Assembly (NCBI RefSeq): GCF_030325625.1
Contig: NZ_JACAIS010000004.1
Location: 372,001-436,000, forward strand
DNA: 64,000 nucleotides
Source: Sphingobacterium sp. N143
GTDB taxonomy: Bacteria > Bacteroidota > Bacteroidia > Sphingobacteriales > Sphingobacteriaceae
Direction: 5' to 3'
The translations under genes and the position numbers were made by a program. The notes beneath the pieces were generated by a model. The model made no database searches. It was not told the DNA's origin and saw only the letters and a program-made list of their open reading frames with translations. Below, in pieces: positions 36,049 through 45,026 of the stretch (positions within the stretch are counted from its first letter, which is position 1; each line of letters opens with the position of its first letter).

Positions 36049-37086
36049 TCAATAACGAAATTCTTTCACAACCTCAATGGCATATTTCACATGATCAAAT
36101 GGAATATCCGGCATAATACCATGCCCCAAGTTGAATATAAAACCATGCTCTCCTCGCATACGCTCAAATAGCTCTATAATTTTTTTCTTGATAACAGGCT
36201 TATCCGCATACAGGACAAAAGGATCTAGATTTCCCTGAACCGCAACACCTTGAGGTAAGGACTGTTTGATATTTTTAAGGTCTGCATTCCAATCTATTGA
36301 GACAACATCCGGCTGGGCTTCTACCATCATTGGCGCAAAGACAGAGGATCCTTTACAGAAAGAAATGACAGGAATATCCTTACGATTCAATTTAGAAATA
36401 ATCTGTTTATTATAGTAATGAGAAAAATCACGATAATCATTCCATGAAAGAGCCAAAGCCCAGCTATCAAATAATTGAATCGCGTTGACACCAGCAGCAA
36501 TCTGCATATTAAGATATTCTACAGTAACATCAGCTATTTTTTGAAGAATTAGGTGGGCCAGTTCAGGTTGATTGTTTAGCATCAACTTTGTCAGCTTAAA
36601 GTCTTTGGAAGAACCACCTTCAACCAAATAGCTTAAAATGGTAAAAGGAGCACCCGCAAAACCGATCAATGGGATACGATTATCCAGGCGTTGTTGAATT
36701 ACTTTTATGGCATCCCCAACATATTGCAGTTTATCCAGACAATTCACGGACAGCGCTTCTGCATCTTTAACAGAACGAATTGGATTAGAAAAACGAGGAC
36801 CAACGCCTTGTTCAAATGTCAGGTCACCGCCCATCGCTTCGGCAGTAACCAAAATATCAGAAAATAAAATAGCTGCATCAATACCCAATAGATCCACAGG
36901 TAACATGGTTACATCTGCGGCAATCTCTGGTGTTTTACACATCTCAAGGAAAGAATACTTATTTTTGATATCCCAATATTCTTTCATAAAGCGTCCCGCC
37001 TGACGCATCATCCACACAGGAGGTCTCTCGGTTTGCTGCGAAAATGCAGCCCTAATCAATAAGTCGTTTTGTAAAGTAGTACTCAC
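36049..37086 (-). CDS. hemE: uroporphyrinogen decarboxylase
   Basis: 345 aa, normal. RPPVWMMRQAGRFMKEYW is the N-terminal signature with the substrate-binding Arg residues; GFAGAPFTILSYLVEGGSS and the C-terminal FNLGHGIMPDIPFDHV are also typical. It removes four carboxyl groups to make coproporphyrinogen III in the cytoplasm. The start overlaps the stop of the upstream TPR-like gene by one base. Confidence 0.97.
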   Translation of the reverse strand: MSTTLQNDLLIRAAFSQQTERPPVWMMRQAGRFMKEYWDIKNKYSFLEMCKTPEIAADVTMLPVDLLGIDAAILFSDILVTAEAMGGDLTFEQGVGPRFSNPIRSVKDAEALSVNCLDKLQYVGDAIKVIQQRLDNRIPLIGFAGAPFTILSYLVEGGSSKDFKLTKLMLNNQPELAHLILQKIADVTVEYLNMQIAAGVNAIQLFDSWALALSWNDYRDFSHYYNKQIISKLNRKDIPVISFCKGSSVFAPMMVEAQPDVVSIDWNADLKNIKQSLPQGVAVQGNLDPFVLYADKPVIKKKIIELFERMRGEHGFIFNLGHGIMPDIPFDHVKYAIEVVKEFRY

Positions 37087-37604
37087 TATAAATGTTTTGA
37101 AATTTCGTTTTCTATTTTTGTAATAATGCTTGTTTGCCTTGCCGTCAAATGCAATTTGTTAGCGACATCGCTATATGCCTTAGCCCTTTCATAGTCTAAT
37201 TTTCGCAGCGCAATATTAGCCAGATTGATCATGACCATCCCTTTTTCATTATCCTTTTTCCAGGGGAGACGTGAAGCCAATTGGAAATGATATTCCGCTT
37301 CATCGATACGTTCTTCCTTGAGCGCAATATTTCCCATCATAAATTCATAGAAATTGCGTCGCCCTTTCCGAAGCGTATCCGGATTTTTTATTTCAGACAA
37401 TAAACTTTTCGTTTTGTCATAATCTTGACGGTGAAAAGCTTGTGTAGCTAAAAAAACAGATCCTTCTCTAAAATGGCTCCAGATTAAATAGCCAATTCCT
37501 CCTGCCAACAAGACGCAGGTCTGATAATGACCTTCGTAAAGACCATAGCCCAAAAGTAACGCAGCAATAAAAATAACGGCTATTCTAGCCTTAATTGTCA
37601 TCAT
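37086..37604 (-). CDS. membrane-anchored TPR-like protein
   Basis: 172 aa. Two short hydrophobic helices at about 7-22 and 28-45 anchor it, followed by about 125 residues of helical repeats (RRNFYEFMMGNIALKEERIDEAEYHFQLA, KGMVMINLANIALRKLDYERAKAYSDVA) that read as two or three TPR units. Function unknown. It sits between the response-regulator gene (5 nt gap) and hemE (1-nt overlap) in one transcription unit. Confidence 0.78.
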   Translation of the reverse strand: MMTIKARIAVIFIAALLLGYGLYEGHYQTCVLLAGGIGYLIWSHFREGSVFLATQAFHRQDYDKTKSLLSEIKNPDTLRKGRRNFYEFMMGNIALKEERIDEAEYHFQLASRLPWKKDNEKGMVMINLANIALRKLDYERAKAYSDVANKLHLTARQTSIITKIENEISKHL

Positions 37605-37609
37605 TCTTC

Positions 37610-38326
37610 CTATGCGTTATTGTCCGTAAACTTATAGCCAACTCCTCTAATGGAATGGAAATAAATTGGATGCTTTTGATCCGGTTCGAAATATTTTCGG
37701 AATGTTAAGATAAAGTTGTCAATCGTACGGGTCGAAGGATACACATCATAGTTCCACACAGTTTCTAAGATCTGCTCACGTGAAACAGCTTCATTACGAC
37801 GCTCTATCAACAGTTTTAATAACATCGTTTCCTTCTTGGTCAATGATGTAATGGTACCATCTGCATGATGCAATTCATATGAATTAAAATAAATTGTTTT
37901 ATCACCAATTTGATATGAATTCAGTTCTTTCAAATCATCAGGTTTCAAGCCACGACGCACCAAATTTCCAACACGAAGAATCAATTCTTCCAAGTTAAAC
38001 GGCTTTACCAAATAATCATCAGCACCTTTTTTCAGTCCTGTTATACGATCCTCACTGCTATTCTTGGCCGTCAAGAACATAATGGGGACCTCTGTATTTT
38101 GCAGTCGAATAGTTTCAGCAACCTGGAATCCGTCAATTTCTGGGATCATCACATCTAAAATGACTAAATTGAAGCGTTCTTCTTTGAAGACTTTCAACGC
38201 CTTTTTTCCATCAGTAGCCGTTGTTACACGGTAACCTTCCATTTCGAGATTCAACTTGATAGCTTCTAACAAGTGTTCTTCATCTTCGACAAGTAATATT
38301 CTTTGTTTACTTTGCATTTCTTTCAA
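37610..38326 (-). CDS. OmpR/PhoB-type response regulator
   Basis: 238 aa. Receiver domain about 1-125: acidic pocket LVEDEE, phosphoacceptor Asp in LVILDVMIPEIDG, Lys in YLVKPFNL. A winged-helix DNA-binding domain follows (about 135-235, LTKKETMLLKLLIERRNEAVSREQILETVW). It is partner of the sensor kinase whose gene overlaps its start by 20 nt. Signal and targets unknown. Confidence 0.93.
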   Translation of the reverse strand: MKEMQSKQRILLVEDEEHLLEAIKLNLEMEGYRVTTATDGKKALKVFKEERFNLVILDVMIPEIDGFQVAETIRLQNTEVPIMFLTAKNSSEDRITGLKKGADDYLVKPFNLEELILRVGNLVRRGLKPDDLKELNSYQIGDKTIYFNSYELHHADGTITSLTKKETMLLKLLIERRNEAVSREQILETVWNYDVYPSTRTIDNFILTFRKYFEPDQKHPIYFHSIRGVGYKFTDNNA

Positions 38327-39182
38327 ATGTTACTTCAAAAATACTCCCCTTAGGAGTGTTATCTTTAACTTTAATGGTTGCGTCGTGCTTCTGCAGCACG
38401 GTTTTTACGATATATAACCCTAAACCTGTGCCTTTGGTTTTCCGAGTCGCTTCACTTCCTACGCGATAAAACTTATTAAAGATAAGTTTTTTCTCCTCAT
38501 CACTGATACCAATACCATGATCTGCAACAGAAAAAATTATCTTATTATTTTCTATATATAACTTTACATCCACCATGGCACAGGCCGGTGAATATTTAAT
38601 GGCATTCTCAATCAGATTAGTCACAACATTACTTATTGCAAACTTATCACCGTAAATAATAATATCCGCTTCCAAATAAGGTTTCAGAACCTGCGAACTA
38701 CACGAGTTTTTTTGAAGTCTATCCACAATCTGTTCCACCAAGGAGGTAAAATTAAAATCCTCTTTTGGCATACTATAATTGCGGCTGTCCAATTTTGTTG
38801 TCATCAAAACATTTTCCACCAGATCGTCCAAACGTTCAATGTCCTTAAGTGAATTCCGCAAAAAAGTCTGTTGCTGCTCCTTATCCAGGTCTCTCCTTAG
38901 AATGGTTTGTATATATAACTTAACGGAGGCCAAAGGAGACTTTAGCTCATGGGTGATTGCCAAAAGAAAATTCTGTTGCTGCTGCAGTAACTTCTGCTCT
39001 CTTTCTACCAATCGTTTCAAACGCCATGCACCCCACAAAAAAATAATCAAGAAGAAAATACCTTCGCCAATGATCATATTCTTTTTACTTGGATCAAAAC
39101 GAATAAACATGACCCCCCACCATATCAGTTGCATCACCGCATAAAACAACAGGAAATAAAAGAGTAACAGCGCTTTCTTCAT
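38307..39182 (-). CDS. membrane sensor histidine kinase
   Basis: 291 aa from ATG 39182 (MKKALLLFYF); the reading from 39206 adds eight residues. Two N-terminal membrane helices (about 3-25 and 35-52) with almost no periplasmic loop suggest sensing within the membrane. HisKA box ITHELKSPLASVKL, N box ENAIKYSP, G boxes DHGIGIS and GTGLGLYIVK, F box NKFYRVG. Autophosphorylates and passes phosphate to the overlapping response regulator. Confidence 0.92.
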   Translation of the reverse strand: MKKALLLFYFLLFYAVMQLIWWGVMFIRFDPSKKNMIIGEGIFFLIIFLWGAWRLKRLVEREQKLLQQQQNFLLAITHELKSPLASVKLYIQTILRRDLDKEQQQTFLRNSLKDIERLDDLVENVLMTTKLDSRNYSMPKEDFNFTSLVEQIVDRLQKNSCSSQVLKPYLEADIIIYGDKFAISNVVTNLIENAIKYSPACAMVDVKLYIENNKIIFSVADHGIGISDEEKKLIFNKFYRVGSEATRKTKGTGLGLYIVKTVLQKHDATIKVKDNTPKGSIFEVTFERNAK

Positions 39183-39376
39183 GTAACAAAAATAGCTATT
39201 CACCAAGGGATTCCGAAATATCCTAAAGATTATGACACAAAGAAGAAAATTAACCGATTCCCAATAAGACTAGAGCTCCGTCGATATGATCTCTACATCA
39301 TATTGATGGGCTTTGATCAGAATTTTAAACACACCTGACATAAATACATTGCGATTGCCAGCAAATTTATTTTAGT

Positions 39377-40087
39377 TTGTATATGTTTAATAGTACAAAA
39401 AAGGATATTTTCTTTGACTTGGACCATACCATATGGGATTTTGATAAAAATGCCGAGGAAAGTCTGAACGAGCTTTACTTCAAATACAGATTTGACAGTT
39501 TATTTAATCAGAAATCTGCCTCCCATTTCATCGAAACTTATACAGTCAATAACCATCGTCTTTGGGGACTCTATCATCATGGAAAAATCACAAAACCCGA
39601 ATTAAGAAAAGCGAGATTTGCAGACACTTTTACCCAGCTTGGTATCGACCCGGCACTATTTCCAGAAGAATTCGAACTGGATTACCTGGCTATTTGTCCG
39701 CAAAAGACCAACTTATTTCCAAATGCCCATGAGACTTTAGCTTATCTAGGTCAAAAATACAATCTACATTTAATTTCCAATGGCTTCAAAGAAGCCTGTG
39801 AAACAAAGTTGGAAAAAAGTAATCTCAACAAATATTTTAAAAATATATTTATCTCCGAAGTCATTGGAATAAATAAACCAGACCCTAGAATATTTCAGTT
39901 TGCGATGTCTACGGCCAATACCCATGCACAACAATCACTCATGATTGGAGATAATCTTGATGCTGATGTGCGGGGAGCGCTCAACGTAGGTATGGATGCC
40001 ATATTCTTCAATCCTACGACCATGGAGAAACCAGATGATATTTCACATATGATTGTAGATCTAAAAGAACTACAGTCCATATTGTAG
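39377..40087 (+). CDS. yjjG: YjjG-family HAD nucleotidase
   Basis: 236 aa. HAD motif I FFDLDHTIWDFD, motif II in LHLISNG, Lys/motif III region INKPDPRIF, motif IV IGDNLDADVRGA. E. coli YjjG hydrolyses non-canonical pyrimidine nucleoside monophosphates, a house-cleaning role. The same reaction is inferred. Confidence 0.88.
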   Translation: MYMFNSTKKDIFFDLDHTIWDFDKNAEESLNELYFKYRFDSLFNQKSASHFIETYTVNNHRLWGLYHHGKITKPELRKARFADTFTQLGIDPALFPEEFELDYLAICPQKTNLFPNAHETLAYLGQKYNLHLISNGFKEACETKLEKSNLNKYFKNIFISEVIGINKPDPRIFQFAMSTANTHAQQSLMIGDNLDADVRGALNVGMDAIFFNPTTMEKPDDISHMIVDLKELQSIL

Positions 40088-40136
40088 GTTTTAAAATAAG
40101 AAAAGCAGCGTTTAGCTGCTTTTCTTATTTTAAAAC
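40088..40136. terminator. bidirectional terminator between yjjG and the DUF1080 gene
   Basis: GTTTTAAAATAAGAAAAGCAGC (40088-40109) has an exact reverse complement at 40115-40136, loop GTTTA: a perfect 22-bp stem with A/T-rich flanks. It contains the last codons of the DUF1080 gene and starts right after the yjjG stop. Confidence 0.88.
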
Positions 40137-40934
40137 TTTTACAGTGATATTTTTAAACCACACATCATTGCCATGATCCTGAAGACCAATCAATCCTGAT
40201 TTGCTATCTCCTCCTACATGGCTTAGCAATTCAAAAGCCAATGGCCATTTTTCTGCACTAAATTTACTTTTTTGCAATAAATCAATCCATGATTTATCCC
40301 ATAAAGTATATTCAACAACCTTTACACCATTCTGGAAATGTTCAACTTTACCATTATTGACTACGATCTTGACCTTATTCCACTCTCCATATGGCTTTCC
40401 ATTTTGTGGTTTTGCGGGGATCATATCATACAAGGATGTCGACTTGCGATTTCCATCAACTCCCATTTTTGCATCAGGGTGATTTTCATTATCAAGCACC
40501 TGACATTCCGGAGATGAAATATAAATCGGTTGACCTTCTACCTCTTTGGCTAAGAAAAAAATCCCCGAATTTGCTCCCTTGTCCACTTTCCATTCCATTT
40601 CCAGTTCAAAGTTTTTAAAATCATATGCGAACACCAAATCTCCACCTTCCTCTTTGCCAACATTGGCCTTGCTATCAAATTTGATTGCTCCTTCATTGAT
40701 TACCCATCGCTTAGGGACTACCGTCTTATCATATCCCCGCCAACCTTCCATGGAAGTACCATCAAAAATCACATAAGCACCTGCTTTATTCTTTTTGAAT
40801 TTATTGATATCCACACGTGGCAAGTCCAAAATTTTGTAAGCAGGAACTTCTTTTTGCGTTTGTGCTACGGCAGTAGTAAGATGCGCTGAGAAAGCCATCA
40901 CCGACACTGCTAAAACTGTTTTTACTAACTTCAT
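40125..40934 (-). CDS. DUF1080 (3-keto-disaccharide hydrolase-like) exported protein
   Basis: 269 aa with a signal peptide (about 1-25, ending AVAQ). The DUF1080 jelly roll covers about residues 50-265: FDGTSMEGWRGYD, FELEMEWKVDKGANSGIFFLA and QVLDNENHPDAKM. Bacteroidota members hydrolyse 3-keto-glycosides or act as concanavalin-like binding domains; no catalytic assignment is possible by eye. Its 3' end is inside the shared terminator. Confidence 0.87.
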   Translation of the reverse strand: MKLVKTVLAVSVMAFSAHLTTAVAQTQKEVPAYKILDLPRVDINKFKKNKAGAYVIFDGTSMEGWRGYDKTVVPKRWVINEGAIKFDSKANVGKEEGGDLVFAYDFKNFELEMEWKVDKGANSGIFFLAKEVEGQPIYISSPECQVLDNENHPDAKMGVDGNRKSTSLYDMIPAKPQNGKPYGEWNKVKIVVNNGKVEHFQNGVKVVEYTLWDKSWIDLLQKSKFSAEKWPLAFELLSHVGGDSKSGLIGLQDHGNDVWFKNITVKVLK

Positions 40935-40981
40935 TCTTTTAGTTTTAGGTTTGTTTCAAAATTAAATTTAAACATTTAGAC

Positions 40982-41012
40982 TTAAAAAGAGGAATATTTT
41001 TTAATATTCCTC
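40982..41012 (-). terminator. terminator overlapping the OMP gene stop
   Basis: GAGGAATATT (40989-40998) and AATATTCCTC (41003-41012), loop TTTT; on the minus strand TTTTTAAG follows. It overlaps the stop codon of the outer membrane protein gene. Confidence 0.75.
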
Positions 41013-43448
41013 CCCTCCATTATTTATTTCATTTGTATTTGATTCTTTTCGTTTGAAGCGCTGTAAATCCTGACTACCAAAACGATATGAAAGTGACAGG
41101 GTAAACATTCTCTTCATCCAGCGATGCTCAAAATCTGACATAAGTTGTGCTGTCTCTGTCACACCACTCATTTTCCGCGAGTTAAATACATCCCTCACAT
41201 TAAACATAATGGAAGCTTTCTTTTTGAACACATCTTTTTTCAAGGCAATATCTACTCCTTTCATGGCATTCATTTTTCCTTGTGCCATTACCCTTGATGA
41301 ATTATACTCGCCTCTCATCTGTGCCGAGAACGTAGGAGTAATGCGATAATTAGCCGTTAAATTCGTATTATAGGCAAAGTCACTCCGTTCTTTGATGTCA
41401 TATTCGGGATTCGCATTATATTTAATATGGATAAGATTGAGGTTAAAAGTAAAGTCGAAGTCTTTTGTTGCATTGACCTTAGAAATAAACTCAAACCCTG
41501 AAAGATTCCGGCTTGTCATATTTTCCCATCTACTATAGGTCCTGCCATCTTCAATATTAAATACATAAGGTTGAATAACCTCGCTTGCATGATTAAAATA
41601 TGCGGAAGATATTAGATTCACCTTACCAAAAGTTTTGGCGAAACTCAACTCAAAACCATGTACATCTTCCGGTTTAAGATTCGGATTTCCTTGACGATAA
41701 TTGAGGTCATCCGAAACATTCAAAAAGGGGTTGACCTGCCATCCTCTGGCCCGTTGGACACGTCTTGAATAACTAAACTGAAGTTTGTCCCCATTATCGC
41801 CGACATCATACGTCAAGAATAACGTTGGGTACAATCTGAAGAAGCTCTGCTTAGCTCGCGTTTCTTTTTCTTCAACTACAGGGTCTTTAGAAAAATAAGT
41901 CGATTTCAGTTCAAACTGTTCAGCTCTTAGCCCAATTTGATAGGCTATTTTTTCGGTCAGTTTATTCTTATAATTCGCATAGATGGCGTGTACGGCACTG
42001 GTAAAATCAAAATCATTACTTATTCTATAATCAGGCACATACTGTCCTAGAGCGACATCTAAGGAATCTGAAAATTGTGTATCAAATGATTTTCTAATTT
42101 GAGAACGATATCCGGTCTCAAATTTACTTTCCTCAGATAACGGTAAAACATAATCCAACTGAACATTGATATTCTTTCCATCCTCTGAAGTAACGTTCTT
42201 GCGGGAGGTATTTGGCCGGCCATCAGAATAAAGCTGAAAAAAATCGTTCGTACCATCTTCTTTATCTCTACCATAGCTTGCATTCCCCGTCAGCTCTTCG
42301 CCCTGCCGCTTAAATTCATGTCTAAAATCTGCCGTAAATTCATAACCAAGATCATCTTCAAGTTGCTTTGAAGTACGGTTACTATTCCCTGTTTGCTGAG
42401 ATTGTTTAAAAAACTGATACATCAAGTCTTCTGTACGGTTGTTATCCCTAACACTCAGATTTCCCGAGAAACTAAAGGAGGTTTTATCCGTCATATAATA
42501 ATCCAATCCTGCCTTGACCGTATGGCTCTTACCCTTTCTTGAAGAGGCAGACTCACTATAATTCCTACTAGAATCACTCAGAAATGTATTGTCAGTCTTT
42601 CCACTTCCCACCATGTGGCGTTTGTTGAAATTATAAGAACCAAAATAATTGAACTTCTTGTCCCGATAATTTAATGTCAGCCCAGCCATGTAATTATCAT
42701 AGGATCCAACCGAAGTATTGACCGATCCATTCATGCCAGTCCTTATATTTTTCTTTAAGACGATATTAATAATACCAGTCTGCCCTTCAGCATCATATTT
42801 TGAAGAGGGATTGGTAATCACTTCTACTTTCTCAATTGAATTTGCGGGAAGGCTTTGCAATAGGGCTGTAACATCATTTCCAGCCAATGCGGACTCACGG
42901 CCATCAATCAGAATCTTAACACTGCTAGAACCACGGAGACTTACCGAACCATCCTGATCAACTTGTAGCGTAGGAACATTTGCAAGCACATCTGTTGCCG
43001 TCCCTCCCGCACTGACCAAACTCTCACCCACATTGAAGGTTTTGCGGTCAATTCCAATCTGCATAGCTGGAATTCTTCCCTCAACGACTACCTCATCCAA
43101 CAACTCTCCAGTAGAATTTAGGCCTATGCGCCCAAGATCTGTACTTTTTGAGGCGGTAACTTCCACACCTTCCACAGTATAGACCTCATACCCCACATAA
43201 GTAATCCGTATGTTATATTTACCTGGTTTGATCCCTGAAAATAAAAGAAAACCCTGATCGACAGATTGACCTCCCTTTACATAAGTATTATCGCCCGCAT
43301 CCAAAAGAGCAGCACTTGCAGATGAAATAGGTTTAGCGGTTTTGCTATCTATCAAAATAGCCTTGATCTGCCCTGTCTGAGCGAAAACAACGTAGGGTAA
43401 AAAAAATAAAAATAATAAAAATTTAAACGATTTAGCGTTAAACAACAT
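41001..43448 (-). CDS. TonB-dependent-type outer membrane beta-barrel protein
   Basis: 815 aa. Signal peptide about 1-23 (ending FAQTG), carboxypeptidase-regulatory-like domain about 25-105, TonB plug about 110-225 (VLANVPTLQVDQDGSVSLRGSSSVKILIDGRES), then an outer-membrane barrel of the OMP_b-brl_3 family ending with the aromatic pattern SLSYRFGS. It is a receptor-like protein without a SusD partner, so probably a siderophore-, metal- or peptide-type transporter. Ligand unknown. It is a single gene. Confidence 0.9.
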   Translation of the reverse strand: MLFNAKSFKFLLFLFFLPYVVFAQTGQIKAILIDSKTAKPISSASAALLDAGDNTYVKGGQSVDQGFLLFSGIKPGKYNIRITYVGYEVYTVEGVEVTASKSTDLGRIGLNSTGELLDEVVVEGRIPAMQIGIDRKTFNVGESLVSAGGTATDVLANVPTLQVDQDGSVSLRGSSSVKILIDGRESALAGNDVTALLQSLPANSIEKVEVITNPSSKYDAEGQTGIINIVLKKNIRTGMNGSVNTSVGSYDNYMAGLTLNYRDKKFNYFGSYNFNKRHMVGSGKTDNTFLSDSSRNYSESASSRKGKSHTVKAGLDYYMTDKTSFSFSGNLSVRDNNRTEDLMYQFFKQSQQTGNSNRTSKQLEDDLGYEFTADFRHEFKRQGEELTGNASYGRDKEDGTNDFFQLYSDGRPNTSRKNVTSEDGKNINVQLDYVLPLSEESKFETGYRSQIRKSFDTQFSDSLDVALGQYVPDYRISNDFDFTSAVHAIYANYKNKLTEKIAYQIGLRAEQFELKSTYFSKDPVVEEKETRAKQSFFRLYPTLFLTYDVGDNGDKLQFSYSRRVQRARGWQVNPFLNVSDDLNYRQGNPNLKPEDVHGFELSFAKTFGKVNLISSAYFNHASEVIQPYVFNIEDGRTYSRWENMTSRNLSGFEFISKVNATKDFDFTFNLNLIHIKYNANPEYDIKERSDFAYNTNLTANYRITPTFSAQMRGEYNSSRVMAQGKMNAMKGVDIALKKDVFKKKASIMFNVRDVFNSRKMSGVTETAQLMSDFEHRWMKRMFTLSLSYRFGSQDLQRFKRKESNTNEINNGGEEY

Positions 43449-43562
43449 GAGAGCTTCAGCTTAGTTTATTGTAGTAATTTAGTTCAACAACAAAAATGTT
43501 AAAACTTATATACAATAAGGAAGCGTAACCATATTATTACCGTAACAAAAAAGATAGCATAT

Positions 43563-43844
43563 CTATTCGACCGAGACCGTCAGTCCTTCTGCTTTAAGAA
43601 TTTTACGGTAGATTTCCATTTCGGTAAATGTTCCTTCCAACACAGCACATTTTCCTTGCGTATGTACTTTCCATGCGATCTTTTCAGCTTGAGGTTCGGT
43701 ATATTGTAGATGATACATGAGACAATGAATCACATGATCGAAAGTATTGGTTTCATCATTCCATAAGATCAGGCGACTAGACTCTTTGACAGATGCCAAT
43801 ATCTCTTCCAACGTAAAGGTTTCTTCCGCAGTTTGGGTACTCAT
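43563..43844 (-). CDS. clpS: Clp protease adaptor ClpS
   Basis: 93 aa. LILWNDETNTFDHVIHCLMYHL and the later KVHTQGKCAVLEG form the N-degron-binding ClpS fold. It delivers N-end-rule substrates to ClpA or ClpC with ClpP. Single gene, divergent from the FabH homologue. Confidence 0.95.
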   Translation of the reverse strand: MSTQTAEETFTLEEILASVKESSRLILWNDETNTFDHVIHCLMYHLQYTEPQAEKIAWKVHTQGKCAVLEGTFTEMEIYRKILKAEGLTVSVE

Positions 43845-43921
43845 AGAACAAAAATAGAATAATTTTTTCTAAATTGACATAATATAAAAGGGAAGAATAC
43901 AATCAATTAGACAAATTTCAT

Positions 43922-44968
43922 ATGTTTCAGTCAAAAATTGCGGGAATAGGTTATTACGTTCCAAAGAACGTTTATACCAACACCGATTTAACACGCTTTA
44001 TGGATACCAGCGACGAATGGATCCAAGAACGGACCGGGATCAAAGAACGTAGGTATGCCGATCGAATCGGTGAAACGACAACAACCATGGGGGTAGCTGC
44101 AGCTAAGATTGCGATTGAGCGTGCCAACATCAAAAATGAAGATGTGGATTTCATCATTTTTGCCACGCTATCACCGGATTATTATTTTCCAGGATGTGCT
44201 GTTCTGCTTCAACGAGAGATGGGCATGAAAGAAATAGGAGCACTTGATATTCGCAATCAATGTTCGGGATTTATCTACGCCTTGTCTATTGCTGATCAAT
44301 TCGTCAAGACTGGGATGTACAAAAATGTGCTTGTTGTCGGTGCTGAAAAACATTCTTTTGCATTAGATTTTTCAACCCGCGGCCGTGCTGTTTCCGTTAT
44401 TTTTGGAGATGGTGCTGGAGCAGTAGTCGTACAACCTACAACAGACTCAAGCCATGGAATTTTAAGTACACACCTGCATTCTGATGGTGCCGAGGCAGAA
44501 AAGCTCGCCATGTATTATCCTGGGGCATCCAGCGGTATTTGGTTGGACAGTATGCCGGATTGGCCTGATCAAGAACTAGGTGGTTTGCTAATGACAAAAG
44601 AGATGCTTGAAGACGGCACAGCATTTCCCTATATGGATGGACAGGCCGTATTCAAAAAAGCAGTCGTTAAATTTCCCGAAGTCATTCACGAAGCATTGCT
44701 CAAAAACAATTTGACAACAGAAGATATCGACTTATTAGTACCCCATCAAGCTAATTTGCGTATTTCACAGTTTATCCAAAAAACCTTAGGCTTAAGGGAT
44801 GACCAAGTATTTAACAATATCCAAAAATATGGCAATACAACCGCAGCATCTATTCCAATAGCCTTATGTGAAGCCTGGGAAGCCGGCAAAATTAAAGAAG
44901 GTGATCTAATCTGTCTAGCAGCATTTGGAGCTGGCTTTACCTGGGGATCAGCATTGATCAGATGGTAA
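43922..44968 (+). CDS. fabH: beta-ketoacyl-ACP synthase III (FabH-family)
   Basis: 348 aa. Catalytic Cys in DIRNQCSGFIYAL, His in VPHQANLRI, Asn in YGNTTAASIP: the FabH Cys-His-Asn triad. FabH starts fatty-acid chains from acetyl-CoA and malonyl-ACP. No acpP, fabD or plsX lie beside it, and many Bacteroidota have several FabH-like enzymes, so this copy may be a secondary ketoacyl synthase rather than the main one. Confidence 0.9.
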   Translation: MFQSKIAGIGYYVPKNVYTNTDLTRFMDTSDEWIQERTGIKERRYADRIGETTTTMGVAAAKIAIERANIKNEDVDFIIFATLSPDYYFPGCAVLLQREMGMKEIGALDIRNQCSGFIYALSIADQFVKTGMYKNVLVVGAEKHSFALDFSTRGRAVSVIFGDGAGAVVVQPTTDSSHGILSTHLHSDGAEAEKLAMYYPGASSGIWLDSMPDWPDQELGGLLMTKEMLEDGTAFPYMDGQAVFKKAVVKFPEVIHEALLKNNLTTEDIDLLVPHQANLRISQFIQKTLGLRDDQVFNNIQKYGNTTAASIPIALCEAWEAGKIKEGDLICLAAFGAGFTWGSALIRW

Positions 44969-44977
44969 AATATTGGA

Positions 44978-45009
44978 TTTGGAGAGTATCTTCTGTTCTA
45001 CTCTCCAAA
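44978..45009. terminator. hairpin between fabH and the GH2 gene
   Basis: TTTGGAGAGTA (44978-44988) pairs with TACTCTCCAAA (44999-45009), perfect 11 bp. It lies between two convergent genes and probably ends both transcripts. Confidence 0.65.
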
Positions 45010-45026
45010 ATCTTATTTTGTTTAAT

